Positions 42,506 through 50,863 of a stretch of 64,000 bases of DNA are shown here, piece by piece. Every line of letters starts with the position of its first letter. Position 1 is the stretch's first letter. Source of the stretch: UBA10649 sp965227045 (GTDB taxonomy: Bacteria; Actinomycetota; Actinomycetes; S36-B12); NCBI GenBank assembly GCA_965227045.1, contig OZ245718.1, forward strand, positions 1,550,001-1,614,000, given 5' to 3'. Below the pieces are notes generated by a model. That model made no database searches, was not told the DNA's origin, and was given only the letters and a program-made list of their open reading frames with translations. The translations under genes and the position numbers were made by a program.

Positions 42506-43771
42506 TCAGGCAAGCGAGACTGTCGCGTCGCCGTCCTCCGGACGCAGCCCGGCGAAGACCGACCACGGCACTCGAAGCACACGTCCCGGAGACGCGGGCC
42601 ATGGCAAAGTCCGCTTGCCGACGACGCGGTCACCCTGTGTGACGACCACCCGTGCCAGCCGCCGACGCTCCGTTGGCCACATCAGCACGCGACCGCGCGG
42701 CGGGATCAGTCCGTCGGCTCGCACCAGCCCAGGCGCGACCCACGCGAGTCCCGAGCCGGCGAGCAGTCGTACCGAACGTGTTTCGACTCGTCCGCCGGCG
42801 AGGTAGTCGCGAACGCTCACGGCGACATGCCGGCCATCGAGCGCTGCTACGTCGGCTGTGTCGACGGGATGCAGCAGATTTCCTGCGGCGAAGATGCCAT
42901 CGGCAGTCGTCCGCAGCGCCGCGTCGACGAGAGGGGAAGTGCTGCCGCGATCGATGTCGAGTCCGCGCAGGCGCGCAAGCTCGTTGTCCGCGATCCAGTC
43001 ACCGGTGAGAACGACGGTGTCGCACGGGACAAGCCGGCGTCGGCCAGTCTCGCTGTGCGTGACCTCCACAGCTTCGACGCGCTGGCGGCCGATGATCCTT
43101 GTGACGCGCGTACGTCGGGAGACGGGGACTCGCAGGATGGTCCGACCGGGAACTGAGAAGGCGGCGTACGACTCTGCACGGTCATGCTCGGTCGTCATCA
43201 TGATGGTGGCGCAGCCGGCCTCGCGAAGGGTCAGGACGGCGGACCAGCTCACGAGCTCGGCTCCCACTACCACCGCGCGCGCTCCTATCGAATTGCTTGT
43301 GCCGCCCACAGCGCCATGCACGAGGTTCTGCAACTGGCCCGTCGTCATCACTCCTGACGGTCGATCTCCCGGGATCATCCGAGCGGTGCGCGGGCGCTCG
43401 CGGGCACCGGTAGCGAGCACGACCGCCAGCGCGTCGACTCGCAAGCGTCCCTCCGGGCCGGTGACAAGCACGGAGAGGTCGTCTACCCACTCGGTGACCA
43501 TCGTTGCCGCGCGGATGTCTACCCGCCAGTCGCGGGCGAGCCTGACAAGGCGCTTTGCATATGCCGGCCCCGACATCACCGTGTGCAGGTCACGTATGCC
43601 GTAGCCGGTGTGGTCGCTGACGCGCGGTATCCCGCCCGCGTCCGACTCGCGCTCCAGTACGACGACGCCCTCGACGCCGAGCTTGCGCAGTTCGATAGCG
43701 GCACTCAGCCCGGCCGGGCCTCCCCCGATGATGACAACCGTCGCAGTAAGAGTGCCTCGCTCCGTCGTCAT
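42506..43771 (-). CDS. FAD/NAD(P)-dependent oxidoreductase (GlpB/HcnB-like partner subunit)
   Basis: A 421-residue pyridine-nucleotide-disulfide-type flavoprotein. VVIIGGGPAGLSAAIELRKLG binds FAD, VVLATGARERP and ARAVVVGAELVSW the second nucleotide, and TADGIFAAGNLLHPVDTADVAALDGRHVA the flavin end. An extra domain of about 90 residues follows. Such proteins pair with GlpA-like subunits that carry a Bfd cluster, exactly the gene upstream, whose stop it overlaps by four bases. The pair probably moves electrons from a hydroxy acid or glycerol phosphate. Confidence 0.85.
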   Translation of the reverse strand: MTTERGTLTATVVIIGGGPAGLSAAIELRKLGVEGVVVLERESDAGGIPRVSDHTGYGIRDLHTVMSGPAYAKRLVRLARDWRVDIRAATMVTEWVDDLSVLVTGPEGRLRVDALAVVLATGARERPRTARMIPGDRPSGVMTTGQLQNLVHGAVGGTSNSIGARAVVVGAELVSWSAVLTLREAGCATIMMTTEHDRAESYAAFSVPGRTILRVPVSRRTRVTRIIGRQRVEAVEVTHSETGRRRLVPCDTVVLTGDWIADNELARLRGLDIDRGSTSPLVDAALRTTADGIFAAGNLLHPVDTADVAALDGRHVAVSVRDYLAGGRVETRSVRLLAGSGLAWVAPGLVRADGLIPPRGRVLMWPTERRRLARVVVTQGDRVVGKRTLPWPASPGRVLRVPWSVFAGLRPEDGDATVSLA

Positions 43772-45147
43772 CGGCCCTGCCCGAGGAGCCGCTCGACCTC
43801 GGCACCGCAGAAGAAGCCCTGACACCGACCCATCACCGCGCGGGTGCGACGGCGCAGTCCGTCCAGATCGGTGGGCGGAATCGCAGAGGCCAGCGCGTCC
43901 CGGATCTCACCGCGCGAGACTCGCTCGCAGAAGCACACGATCGTGCCGTACTCGGGGTCGTGCTCAATGAGGTCGACGCGCTGGAAAGGCCTGGCGAACG
44001 CCTCACCGAGGTTCGGCATGCGCGGTGGCGGCGGGACGATCGCCCGCAGCGGCAACCGCTGGCCCGAGCGTTCGATGAGATCGCACGCGCGTTCGGCAAG
44101 GGCCATGGATGCGGTCAGGCCGGTCGACCTGATCCCGCCGAGCACCACGTAACGCTGGTCGGCATCGACATCGACCACGTAGTCCGCGTACTCGCTCGAG
44201 GCTCGCAGTCCGGCGTAGCTCGCGGTGACTTCCTCGTCGAGCAGGCTCGGCATTATCGTCGCCGCCTTCGATAGCAGGAACTCGAATCCTTGCTCCGTCG
44301 TGGAGGTGTCGCCGCGGTCGAGGAGGTTCTCCGAAGTCGGCCCGAGCATGACGTTCCCGAAGATCGTCGGACTGACGAGGACTCCCTTGCCCTTCGCGGT
44401 CGGCACCGGCAGCACGATTCGATCGACCAGGCTGCGCGCGAGCTTGTCGAACACCACGAGCTCTCCGCGACGTGGAACGACGGTGAAACGGTCGTGCCCC
44501 AGCATGCGGTCGATGATGTCCCCGCCCAGCCCTGCCGCGTTGACGATCCATCGGGCGCGAACCTCGCCCCGCGTCGTCGTGATCGACGTCGCTGAGTCGC
44601 CGACATCGATACCCGTGACCTCGTGGCCTAGGAGCAGATGCGCACCGCGCGCGAGCGCCTCGGTTGCATAGGCGAGGGTCGTGGTCCACGGGCAGATGAT
44701 CGACTCATCCGGAACCACGAGGCCGCCCAATGCGCCGTCGGCCAACGTCGGGACCAACTCGTACACAGTCTCGGGGCCGACCAACTCGCATGCGTCGTAG
44801 CCATTGCGACGCGCCTTGTCGAGCAGACCGGGAAGGGCATCGAGCTCCTCGGCCCGCCACGCGACGAGCAGCGCTCCGGTGCGCTCGATCGGGATGCCGA
44901 CCTCCTCGGCGTACGCGGACAGCAAGGCATAGCCGCGTGCCACGAGCATCGATTCGAGCGAACCCGGTGTCGCGTCGAACCCCGTGTGCAGGATCGCTGT
45001 GTTGGCCTTGCTTGTTGCGTCACCCACGTCATCTCGCGCATCCATGAGCGCGACGGTGACCTCTCGGCCCGCAAGCTCGCGCGCCACCGCGCAGCCCACG
45101 ACACCTGCACCGATGACCGCGACGTCAACGTCGACTGACGTGGCCAT
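43768..45147 (-). CDS. FAD-dependent glycerol-3-phosphate dehydrogenase-like protein with Bfd [2Fe-2S] domain
   Basis: A 459-residue DAO-fold flavoprotein. VAVIGAGVVGCAVARELAG binds FAD; TSKANTAILHTGFDATPGSLE, VVPRRGELVVFDK and YVVLGGIRSTGLTAS resemble GlpO/GlpA and L-2-hydroxyglutarate oxidase. The C-terminal Bfd domain has CFC early and C-x4-C late (RCQGFFC). The FGGY kinase gene precedes it by one base and the partner flavoprotein follows with overlap. The three-gene order is known in glycerol-type modules of other bacteria, so glycerol phosphate is the likeliest substrate, not the only one. Confidence 0.88.
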   Translation of the reverse strand: MATSVDVDVAVIGAGVVGCAVARELAGREVTVALMDARDDVGDATSKANTAILHTGFDATPGSLESMLVARGYALLSAYAEEVGIPIERTGALLVAWRAEELDALPGLLDKARRNGYDACELVGPETVYELVPTLADGALGGLVVPDESIICPWTTTLAYATEALARGAHLLLGHEVTGIDVGDSATSITTTRGEVRARWIVNAAGLGGDIIDRMLGHDRFTVVPRRGELVVFDKLARSLVDRIVLPVPTAKGKGVLVSPTIFGNVMLGPTSENLLDRGDTSTTEQGFEFLLSKAATIMPSLLDEEVTASYAGLRASSEYADYVVDVDADQRYVVLGGIRSTGLTASMALAERACDLIERSGQRLPLRAIVPPPPRMPNLGEAFARPFQRVDLIEHDPEYGTIVCFCERVSRGEIRDALASAIPPTDLDGLRRRTRAVMGRCQGFFCGAEVERLLGQGR

Positions 45148-45148
45148 C

Positions 45149-46567
45149 TCAGGCCTCGAGCCCCACGGCGACGGCAGCTTTCCATTGGTCCAGGAACTCG
45201 CCGGCCCGGTCCGCTGACCAATTCGGCTCGTAGACCGCGGCCGGCGTCCAGGGCCACACCGCTTCGGCCAGGCTCATGCTCGGCGTCAGGGCCAGGCGGG
45301 CAAGCGAGGCTGCGCCCAGCGCGGTCGCATCCGCCGACGCGTACACCTCGATGGGCGCCTGCAGCAGGTCTGCCTGCGCCTGCATGAGCACCGTGGAGTT
45401 CGTCAGCCCGCCGTCGACCCGCAATGCGCTGATGGACGTGCCGAGGTCCGCCTCGAACACGCCGACCAGCACAGCGATCTGGGCCGCGATGCCCTCGAGT
45501 ACCGCACGGACCAGGGTGCCGCGCCCGCTCGCCAGACTGAGCCCGGAGAAGCTGGCCAGCGCATCGTCGCGCCAGTACGGAGCAGCGAGGCCGGCGAGCG
45601 CTGGCACGAACTGCACGCCCTCGCTGTCCGCAGCGGCCGCCGAGTCCAGGTCGGTCGACCCGGAGATCAGCCCGAGATCGTGGATCCAGCGGACGGCCGA
45701 CGCGGCGGTGTAGACCTGCCCGTCGAGGCAGTACTGCGCCCCGCCTCGGGTGCGGGAGGCGACCGACGTCGTCAGCCCTCCGCGTGACCGAGTCGGCGTG
45801 GCGGCGGTGTTCGCGAGGATGAACGCTCCGGTTCCATACGTGCACTTGCTGGCACCGAACTCGACACAGCCCTCAGCGAGAAGCGCAGCCTGCTGATCGA
45901 CCATGAGCCCGGCGACCGGCAGGTCGCCTCCGAAGGCAGATGTGGTTCCGACCACCTCATCGCAATCGACCAATCTCGGCAGGCGCTCGTCGGCGAGACC
46001 GAACAGTGCGAGCAGTGCGGGGTCCCAGGCAATCGAGTCGAGGTCGAGGACCAGGGAACGGCTTGCTGTCGTGACATCCGTGACGAACTCACCGGTGAGC
46101 TGGCGCACCAGCCATGAGTCGCTCGTCGTGACGACGCCCTTGCGGGTCACATGCTCGCGGAGCCACGTCATCTTCGGGGCGGAGAAGTACGGCGAGAGCA
46201 CTAGTCCGGTGCGCTGCTCGATCTCCACCCGACTGCCGCTGAGCCGCTGGCAGATCGCCTCCGAGCGACGGCCCTGCCACACGATCGCCTGACTCAGCGG
46301 CTTGCCGGACGCCAGATCCCAGGCGAGCACCGTCTCGCCCTGATTGGCCATCGCCACCGCGTCGACGCTCACGCCCGCCGCAGCGATCGCGCCGCGGCCC
46401 GCCGTGAGGACCGAGTCGAGGAGCTCGTGGGGGTCCTGCTCGACCGATCCGCCCGCGCGATAGTCGGGCCGAACCTGCGCTTCTGCAGATCCGAGGATCG
46501 TGCCAGCCTCGTCGACGACGATCGCCTTCGTTCCCGATGTGCCCTGATCGATCGCGAGGACGGCCAC
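45149..46567 (-). CDS. FGGY-family carbohydrate kinase (glycerol-kinase-like)
   Basis: A 472-residue sugar kinase. LAIDQGTSGTKAIVVD is the N-terminal phosphate motif; WQGRRSEAICQRL, YFSAPKMTWL, GDLPVAGLMVDQQAALLAEGC, KCTYGTGAFIL and LRVDGGLTNSTVLMQAQADLL are typical of glycerol kinases. It would phosphorylate glycerol or a related polyol. No ribosome site precedes the GTG; TAGATT lies seven bases upstream, so the gene is probably leaderless. It starts a run of minus-strand genes reaching to 36010. Confidence 0.9.
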   Translation of the reverse strand: MAVLAIDQGTSGTKAIVVDEAGTILGSAEAQVRPDYRAGGSVEQDPHELLDSVLTAGRGAIAAAGVSVDAVAMANQGETVLAWDLASGKPLSQAIVWQGRRSEAICQRLSGSRVEIEQRTGLVLSPYFSAPKMTWLREHVTRKGVVTTSDSWLVRQLTGEFVTDVTTASRSLVLDLDSIAWDPALLALFGLADERLPRLVDCDEVVGTTSAFGGDLPVAGLMVDQQAALLAEGCVEFGASKCTYGTGAFILANTAATPTRSRGGLTTSVASRTRGGAQYCLDGQVYTAASAVRWIHDLGLISGSTDLDSAAAADSEGVQFVPALAGLAAPYWRDDALASFSGLSLASGRGTLVRAVLEGIAAQIAVLVGVFEADLGTSISALRVDGGLTNSTVLMQAQADLLQAPIEVYASADATALGAASLARLALTPSMSLAEAVWPWTPAAVYEPNWSADRAGEFLDQWKAAVAVGLEA

Positions 46568-46574
46568 AGCGACG

Positions 46575-46580
46575 AATCTA
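46575..46580 (-). promoter_or_regulatory. Leaderless -10 box of the FGGY kinase
   Basis: On the minus strand TAGATT is followed by seven bases and the GTG at 46567. This spacing puts the transcript start at or next to the start codon. The box overlaps the last codons of the EamA transporter gene. Confidence 0.6.
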
Positions 46581-47513
46581 GACCGGCGAGGACTCCGTCG
46601 GCACCTCCTTGGACCCCGAGCGGATGACCAGAATGATGCCGACGAACATCAGGGCGACCGCTGGCAGCGTGCCCCACGGTGGCAACTGCCCGAGCGCCAC
46701 CGCGGCGATGACAGTCGCTCCCGGCATCTCGAGGAGGATTGCCAGCGACACAACGGTCGCCGATGTCGTCGCGAGCACCTTGTTGATGAGGGTGTGCCCG
46801 AGCAGTTGCGCCCCGAGGGTCAGCAGGCCGATGAACACCCAGTCGCGCGCCGAGAAGCCGACCAGCGCCTGGCGCCCGACGACGCAGAGGACGAGAAGCA
46901 TCAGTGCTGACGATGCGTATGCCGTCATCGTCATGGTCGACGTCGACACCGTGCGTCGCGCACTCTCCCCGACAGTGACGTAGGCCGCGGCGAGGATGCC
47001 ACCCGCGAGTGCGAGAGCGTCACCGATCAGGTGACGCGGGTCCACGCTGACGTCGATCCCGGTGAGGATGACGACTCCGAGCAACGCGATGCCGATGCCC
47101 ACCCAGGCCGGTCGCGGAATATGAACCCCCCGCTGTCGCGCGATGAGCGCGGCCCAGACCGGCTGGGTAGCGACGAGGGCTGTCGACGAGGCGACCGTCG
47201 TGAATCGCAGGGACGGAATCCACGTGGCGAAATGGGCGCCGAGCAGCAGCCCGGCCGCGATGAGCAGCCACCACTGGTGTCGGGTCATGGAGCGCAACTC
47301 CGCGCGCCGCCGGGCGAGCACCCACGGCGCCGTTGCGGCAGAGCCGAGAAAGCACCTCCAGAAGGCAATCGCCAGCGCCGGCGCCGCCATTGCGGCGATC
47401 AGCGGCCCCGAGGATGAAATGAACAGGACCGCGATGCCGAGCCAGACAAGGTCGGCAGCGGGCGGGCGCGCGAAGGCAGCGCGACCCGCAACAGGGTCCA
47501 TCGGGGATGCCAT
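46578..47513 (-). CDS. EamA/DMT-family transporter
   Basis: A 311-residue integral membrane protein with about ten hydrophobic segments in two EamA repeats (for example LVWLGIAVLFISSSGPLIAAM, WVGIGIALLGVVILTGI, LMLLVLCVVGRQAL, ALMFVGIILVI). Such proteins export or import small metabolites. The ATG at 47513 has AGGAGG two bases before it, close but usable; an ATG at 47501 is possible. It is divergent from the MgtE-N gene. Substrate unknown. Confidence 0.88.
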   Translation of the reverse strand: MASPMDPVAGRAAFARPPAADLVWLGIAVLFISSSGPLIAAMAAPALAIAFWRCFLGSAATAPWVLARRRAELRSMTRHQWWLLIAAGLLLGAHFATWIPSLRFTTVASSTALVATQPVWAALIARQRGVHIPRPAWVGIGIALLGVVILTGIDVSVDPRHLIGDALALAGGILAAAYVTVGESARRTVSTSTMTMTAYASSALMLLVLCVVGRQALVGFSARDWVFIGLLTLGAQLLGHTLINKVLATTSATVVSLAILLEMPGATVIAAVALGQLPPWGTLPAVALMFVGIILVIRSGSKEVPTESSPV

Positions 47514-47533
47514 GGCCTCCTGCTTCCTAGGGG

Positions 47534-47539
47534 TAGCCT
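47534..47539 (+). promoter_or_regulatory. Leaderless -10 box of the MgtE-N/CBS gene
   Basis: TAGCCT is followed by six bases and the GTG at 47546, with no ribosome site between. The divergent EamA gene starts 33 bases away. Confidence 0.6.
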
Positions 47540-47545
47540 TCGGGC

Positions 47546-48814
47546 GTGACGACCGGCGCAGCGACTCGAGTATTCCTCGCTCGCCTGGCCGGCATCGGGG
47601 TCTTCGATCCCAATGGCGACCAGGTGGGCAAGGTACGCGATGGCATCGTCGTCCTGCGGATCGGTGGCAACCCACCCCGCCTCACCGGCCTCGTGGTCGA
47701 AGTCGGCTCGCGCCGGCGCATCTTCGTGCCCATGACCAAGGTCACGGCGATCGACTCGGGTCAGGTCATCGTGACCGGCACCGTCAACCTCAGGCGCTTC
47801 GAGCAGCGCAGCAACGAGACGCTCGTGACTGCCGAGCTGCTGGACCGCGGAGTCGACCTCGTCGATTCTGGGCAGTCCGTCTCAATCCTCGATGTCGCAG
47901 TCGAGCAGTCTCGAAGCCGCGACTGGTACGTGACGCAGTTGTTCGTGCGCAAGCCGGGCGGCGGACTCCGGCGACGCGGCGAGACCCTCATCGTGGACTG
48001 GGACGACATCCGCGGACTGTCCCTGCCGGTCGACGACCAGCCCGCGGAGCAGCTGCTCTCCCGCCTCGACACGATGCGCGCAGCCGACATCGCGCATGTC
48101 ATGCAGGAGCTCCCGCCCAAGCGACGCATGGAAGTGGCGCGCGGGCTCGACGACGAGCGCCTTGCCGACATCCTCGAGGAACTGCCAGAGGACGACCGGA
48201 TCGAGATCGTCATGATGCTCGAGGCGGAGCGCGCCGCCGACGTGCTCGAGGAGATGGACCCCGACGATGCCGCCGACCTCATCTCCGAGCTTCCACCCGC
48301 CCAGGCTGCCGACCTGCTCGAGCGCATGGAGCCCGACGACGCCGAGGACATCAGGCGCCTGCTGTCGTACGACGAGTTCTCGGCCGGCGGAATGATGACC
48401 ACTGAGCCGATCGTGCTGTCCCCCGACGCGACGGTCGCCGACGCACTCGCCCAGATCCGCAACCCTGAACTGTCTCCCGCCCTTGCCTCGCAGGTGTACG
48501 TCACCCGCGCGCCCACGGAGACTCCGACCGGGCGCTACCTGGGCGTGTGCCACTTCCAGCAACTGCTGCGCGAGCCCCCGGCCACTCTCGTCTCCGCACT
48601 CATCGACAAGAACCTCCAGCCGGTCGGCCCGCAAGCGCCGCTGGGCGAGGTGACACGGAACTTCGCGGCCTACAACCTGGTCGCGCTGCCTGTCGTCGAC
48701 GAGAACAACCACCTCCTCGGGGCGGTGACGATCGACGACGTGATCGACCACATGCTCCCCGAGGACTGGCGCGAGACGGACGACGAGTCTGGGGGGCACG
48801 GTCGTGGCGACTGA
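47546..48814 (+). CDS. PRC-barrel / MgtE N-terminal domain / CBS protein without membrane part
   Basis: A 422-residue soluble protein. A PRC-barrel-like part comes first (VFDPNGDQVGKVRDGIVVL), then helical MgtE_N repeats (LLSRLDTMRAADIAHVMQELPPKRRMEVARGLDDERLADILEELPEDDRIEIVMMLE), then a CBS pair (MMTTEPIVLSPDATVADALAQI ... NLVALPVVDENNHLLGAVTIDDVIDHML). The MgtE channel domain is missing, so it is not a magnesium transporter by itself; a magnesium or nucleotide sensor that works with another protein is a reasonable guess. Its end overlaps the DUF1003 gene by 11 bases. Confidence 0.88.
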   Translation: MTTGAATRVFLARLAGIGVFDPNGDQVGKVRDGIVVLRIGGNPPRLTGLVVEVGSRRRIFVPMTKVTAIDSGQVIVTGTVNLRRFEQRSNETLVTAELLDRGVDLVDSGQSVSILDVAVEQSRSRDWYVTQLFVRKPGGGLRRRGETLIVDWDDIRGLSLPVDDQPAEQLLSRLDTMRAADIAHVMQELPPKRRMEVARGLDDERLADILEELPEDDRIEIVMMLEAERAADVLEEMDPDDAADLISELPPAQAADLLERMEPDDAEDIRRLLSYDEFSAGGMMTTEPIVLSPDATVADALAQIRNPELSPALASQVYVTRAPTETPTGRYLGVCHFQQLLREPPATLVSALIDKNLQPVGPQAPLGEVTRNFAAYNLVALPVVDENNHLLGAVTIDDVIDHMLPEDWRETDDESGGHGRGD

Positions 48815-49388
48815 CCGCGTTCGCCGCTCCGCGAGTCTCGATACGCCCAAGGGCCGCTCACGGTCGCTTCGGCCCAGCGTCGACTCCGAGAGATTCGGCG
48901 CGATCTCCGAGTCCGTAGCGCGACACATTGGCTCGTGGGCCTTCATTCTGTGGATGACGATGTTCATCGTCTTCTGGGTGCTCCTCAACGTCTTCCTTCC
49001 CGAGGGCTCCCGACCTGACACGTTCCCGTTCATCTTCTTGACGCTGCTGCTGTCCTTGCAGGCCTCGTATGCGGCGCCCTTGATCCTGCTCGCGCAGAAC
49101 CGTCAGACCGACCGTGACCGCATCCAGTTCCAGGAGGACCGCCTGCGAACTGAGCGACTGCTCGCGGACAGCGACTACCTGGCCCGCGAGATCGCCGCCC
49201 TGCGACTGGCCCTCGGAGAGGTCGCCACTCGCGACTACGTTCGCGGAGAGTTGCGCGACCTTCTTGAGAGCATCGAGGACAAGATCGACGACCAGGCGAA
49301 GGCGCAGCGCAAGGCCGAGAAGAAGGCCGAGAAGAAGGCAGATCGCAAGGCCGGCGACGCCGCGGACGACGATTCGGACGACGACTAG
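48804..49388 (+). CDS. DUF1003 family membrane protein
   Basis: A 194-residue protein with two membrane helices (SWAFILWMTMFIVFWVLLNVFL and FPFIFLTLLLSLQASYAAPLILL) and the DUF1003 signature ending AAPLILLAQNRQTDRDR. A long coiled, lysine- and acid-rich tail follows (AEKKAEKKADRKAGDAADDDSDDD). The GTG start lies inside the end of the MgtE-N gene, so they are coupled. Function not established; the pairing with an MgtE_N/CBS protein is also seen in mycobacteria. Confidence 0.9.
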   Translation: MATDRVRRSASLDTPKGRSRSLRPSVDSERFGAISESVARHIGSWAFILWMTMFIVFWVLLNVFLPEGSRPDTFPFIFLTLLLSLQASYAAPLILLAQNRQTDRDRIQFQEDRLRTERLLADSDYLAREIAALRLALGEVATRDYVRGELRDLLESIEDKIDDQAKAQRKAEKKAEKKADRKAGDAADDDSDDD

Positions 49389-49391
49389 CAT
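49386..49391 (+). promoter_or_regulatory. Possible leaderless -10 box of mrp
   Basis: TAGCAT, which begins with the stop codon of the DUF1003 gene, is followed by six bases and the ATG at 49398. GAGG between them could also be a weak ribosome site, so both modes of start are possible. Confidence 0.45.
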
Positions 49392-49397
49392 CGAGGC

Positions 49398-50537
49398 ATG
49401 CCCACCGTAGAAGCCGTCACGGCCGTCCTGGCCACCGTCAACGACCCCGAGATCAACCGCCCGATCACCGAGCTGGGCATGGTCAAGTCCGTTGACGTCG
49501 CGGCCGACGGATCAGTGCGCGTTGCCGTCTACCTCACCGTCTCGGGCTGCCCCATGCGCGACACCATCACCGAGCGCGTCACGGCGGCCGTCTCCACGCT
49601 TGCGGGTGTCACCCGCGTCGATGTCGACCTCGACGTCATGAGCGACGAGCAGCGTCAGGCGATGAAGGCGACGCTCCGCGGGCACGGCGAGCGTGAGATC
49701 CCGTTCGCGCAGCCCGGGAACACGACCCGCGTATACGCCATCGCATCTGGCAAGGGAGGCGTAGGAAAGTCCTCCGTGACGGCGAACCTCGCGGTCTCGA
49801 TGGCTCAGGACGGCCTCACGGTAGGGCTGGTCGACGCTGACGTCTACGGCCATTCCATCCCGCGGATGCTCAACGCGCTCGATGCGCCGACCATGGTCGA
49901 GGGAATGATCATGCCGCCCCAGTCCTACGGCGTTCGCGTCATCTCCATGCTGCCGTTCAAGCCGGGCGGCGTCTCTCAGCCGGTCGCGTTCCGCGGCCCG
50001 ATGCTCCACCGCGCGCTGCAGCAGTTCCTCGCCGATGTGTGGTGGGGCGATCTCGACATCCTGCTGCTGGACCTGCCCCCGGGCACCGGCGATGTCGCGA
50101 TCTCCACCGCGCAGTTGCTGCCGAACGCGGAGATCGTGGTGGTCACGACGCCCCAGCCAGCCGCCGCCGATGTGGCGGTGCGCGCAGGCACGCTCGCCGA
50201 GCAGACCCATCAGAAGGTCGCAGGCGTCGTTGAGAACATGAGCTCGTTCCCGTGCCCGCACTGCGGTGAGCCGCTGGACCTGTTCGGCTTCGGCGGCGGG
50301 GCCATCGTCGCCGAGACGATCTCCAAGCAACTCGGGACCGACGTGCCGCTGCTGGGCCAGATCCCGTTCGACGTGCGGTTGCGCGAGGGGGGCGACTCCG
50401 GTCAGCCCCTGGTGCTCAGCCATCCCGATGCGCCTGCATCGATCGCGTTGCGCTCGATTGCCCGCACCCTCGGCCAGCGCCCGCGCGGCCTGGCCGGATT
50501 GTCGCTCGGCATAACGCCGGCGAGCAAGGGAGCGTGA
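49398..50537 (+). CDS. mrp: Mrp/NBP35-type iron-sulfur cluster carrier ATPase
   Basis: A 379-residue P-loop protein that carries and delivers Fe-S clusters to apoproteins. A DUF59/MIP18 domain (1-80) comes first, with SGCPMRDTI. The deviant Walker A GKGGVGKSS is at 118-126, followed by LVDADVYGHSIPRML, the switch DLPPGTGDVAIS, and the C-x2-C pair FPCPHCGE (Cys286, Cys289) that bridges a cluster between subunits. Length and order are as in actinobacterial Mrp. It ends four bases from the convergent tatB. Confidence 0.95.
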   Translation: MPTVEAVTAVLATVNDPEINRPITELGMVKSVDVAADGSVRVAVYLTVSGCPMRDTITERVTAAVSTLAGVTRVDVDLDVMSDEQRQAMKATLRGHGEREIPFAQPGNTTRVYAIASGKGGVGKSSVTANLAVSMAQDGLTVGLVDADVYGHSIPRMLNALDAPTMVEGMIMPPQSYGVRVISMLPFKPGGVSQPVAFRGPMLHRALQQFLADVWWGDLDILLLDLPPGTGDVAISTAQLLPNAEIVVVTTPQPAAADVAVRAGTLAEQTHQKVAGVVENMSSFPCPHCGEPLDLFGFGGGAIVAETISKQLGTDVPLLGQIPFDVRLREGGDSGQPLVLSHPDAPASIALRSIARTLGQRPRGLAGLSLGITPASKGA

Positions 50538-50541
50538 CCGA

Positions 50542-50850
50542 CTAGGTCGCGTCCGGGTCGAACGCGGGACCGGGCTTCGGCGGCGGGGCCTTGCGTACCT
50601 CGGGCTCGTCATCGCTGAGGAAGCTCGCCGCAAGTTTGCGCGGGTGGAACTCCTGCAGGGACTTGACCGTGTCTCCGAAGTCGATACCCGCGGAGTCCGC
50701 GAGATCCTTGCGCGCACCAGTGGCCATGGTCCGCATCTGCTTGATCCACTTCGCTGCGTCGGCGGCGGCGCGTGGCAGGCGTTCGGGCCCGAAGATGAGC
50801 AACCCGATGATCGCGACGATGACGATCTCGCCGATTCCGATGTCGAACAT
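50542..50850 (-). CDS. tatB: Twin-arginine translocase subunit TatB
   Basis: A 102-residue Tat component. MFDIGIGEIVIVAIIGLLIFGPERLPRAAADAAKWIKQMR shows the short membrane helix, the FGPE turn and the amphipathic helix of TatB (MFDIG rather than the TatA-like start). A charged, proline-rich tail follows. With TatA and TatC it exports folded proteins. The htrA-like gene lies 13 bases upstream on the same strand, the order known from mycobacteria. Confidence 0.93.
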   Translation of the reverse strand: MFDIGIGEIVIVAIIGLLIFGPERLPRAAADAAKWIKQMRTMATGARKDLADSAGIDFGDTVKSLQEFHPRKLAASFLSDDEPEVRKAPPPKPGPAFDPDAT

Positions 50851-50863
50851 GACCGCCTCCTGC

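Noticed and set aside
47143..48405. Plus-strand open frame of about 420 codons across the EamA and MgtE-N genes
   Set aside because: It covers parts of two clear genes in another frame and has an arginine-rich composition without any domain.
47546..48814. Annotation as magnesium transporter MgtE
   Set aside because: No membrane segments follow the CBS domains; the channel part is missing.
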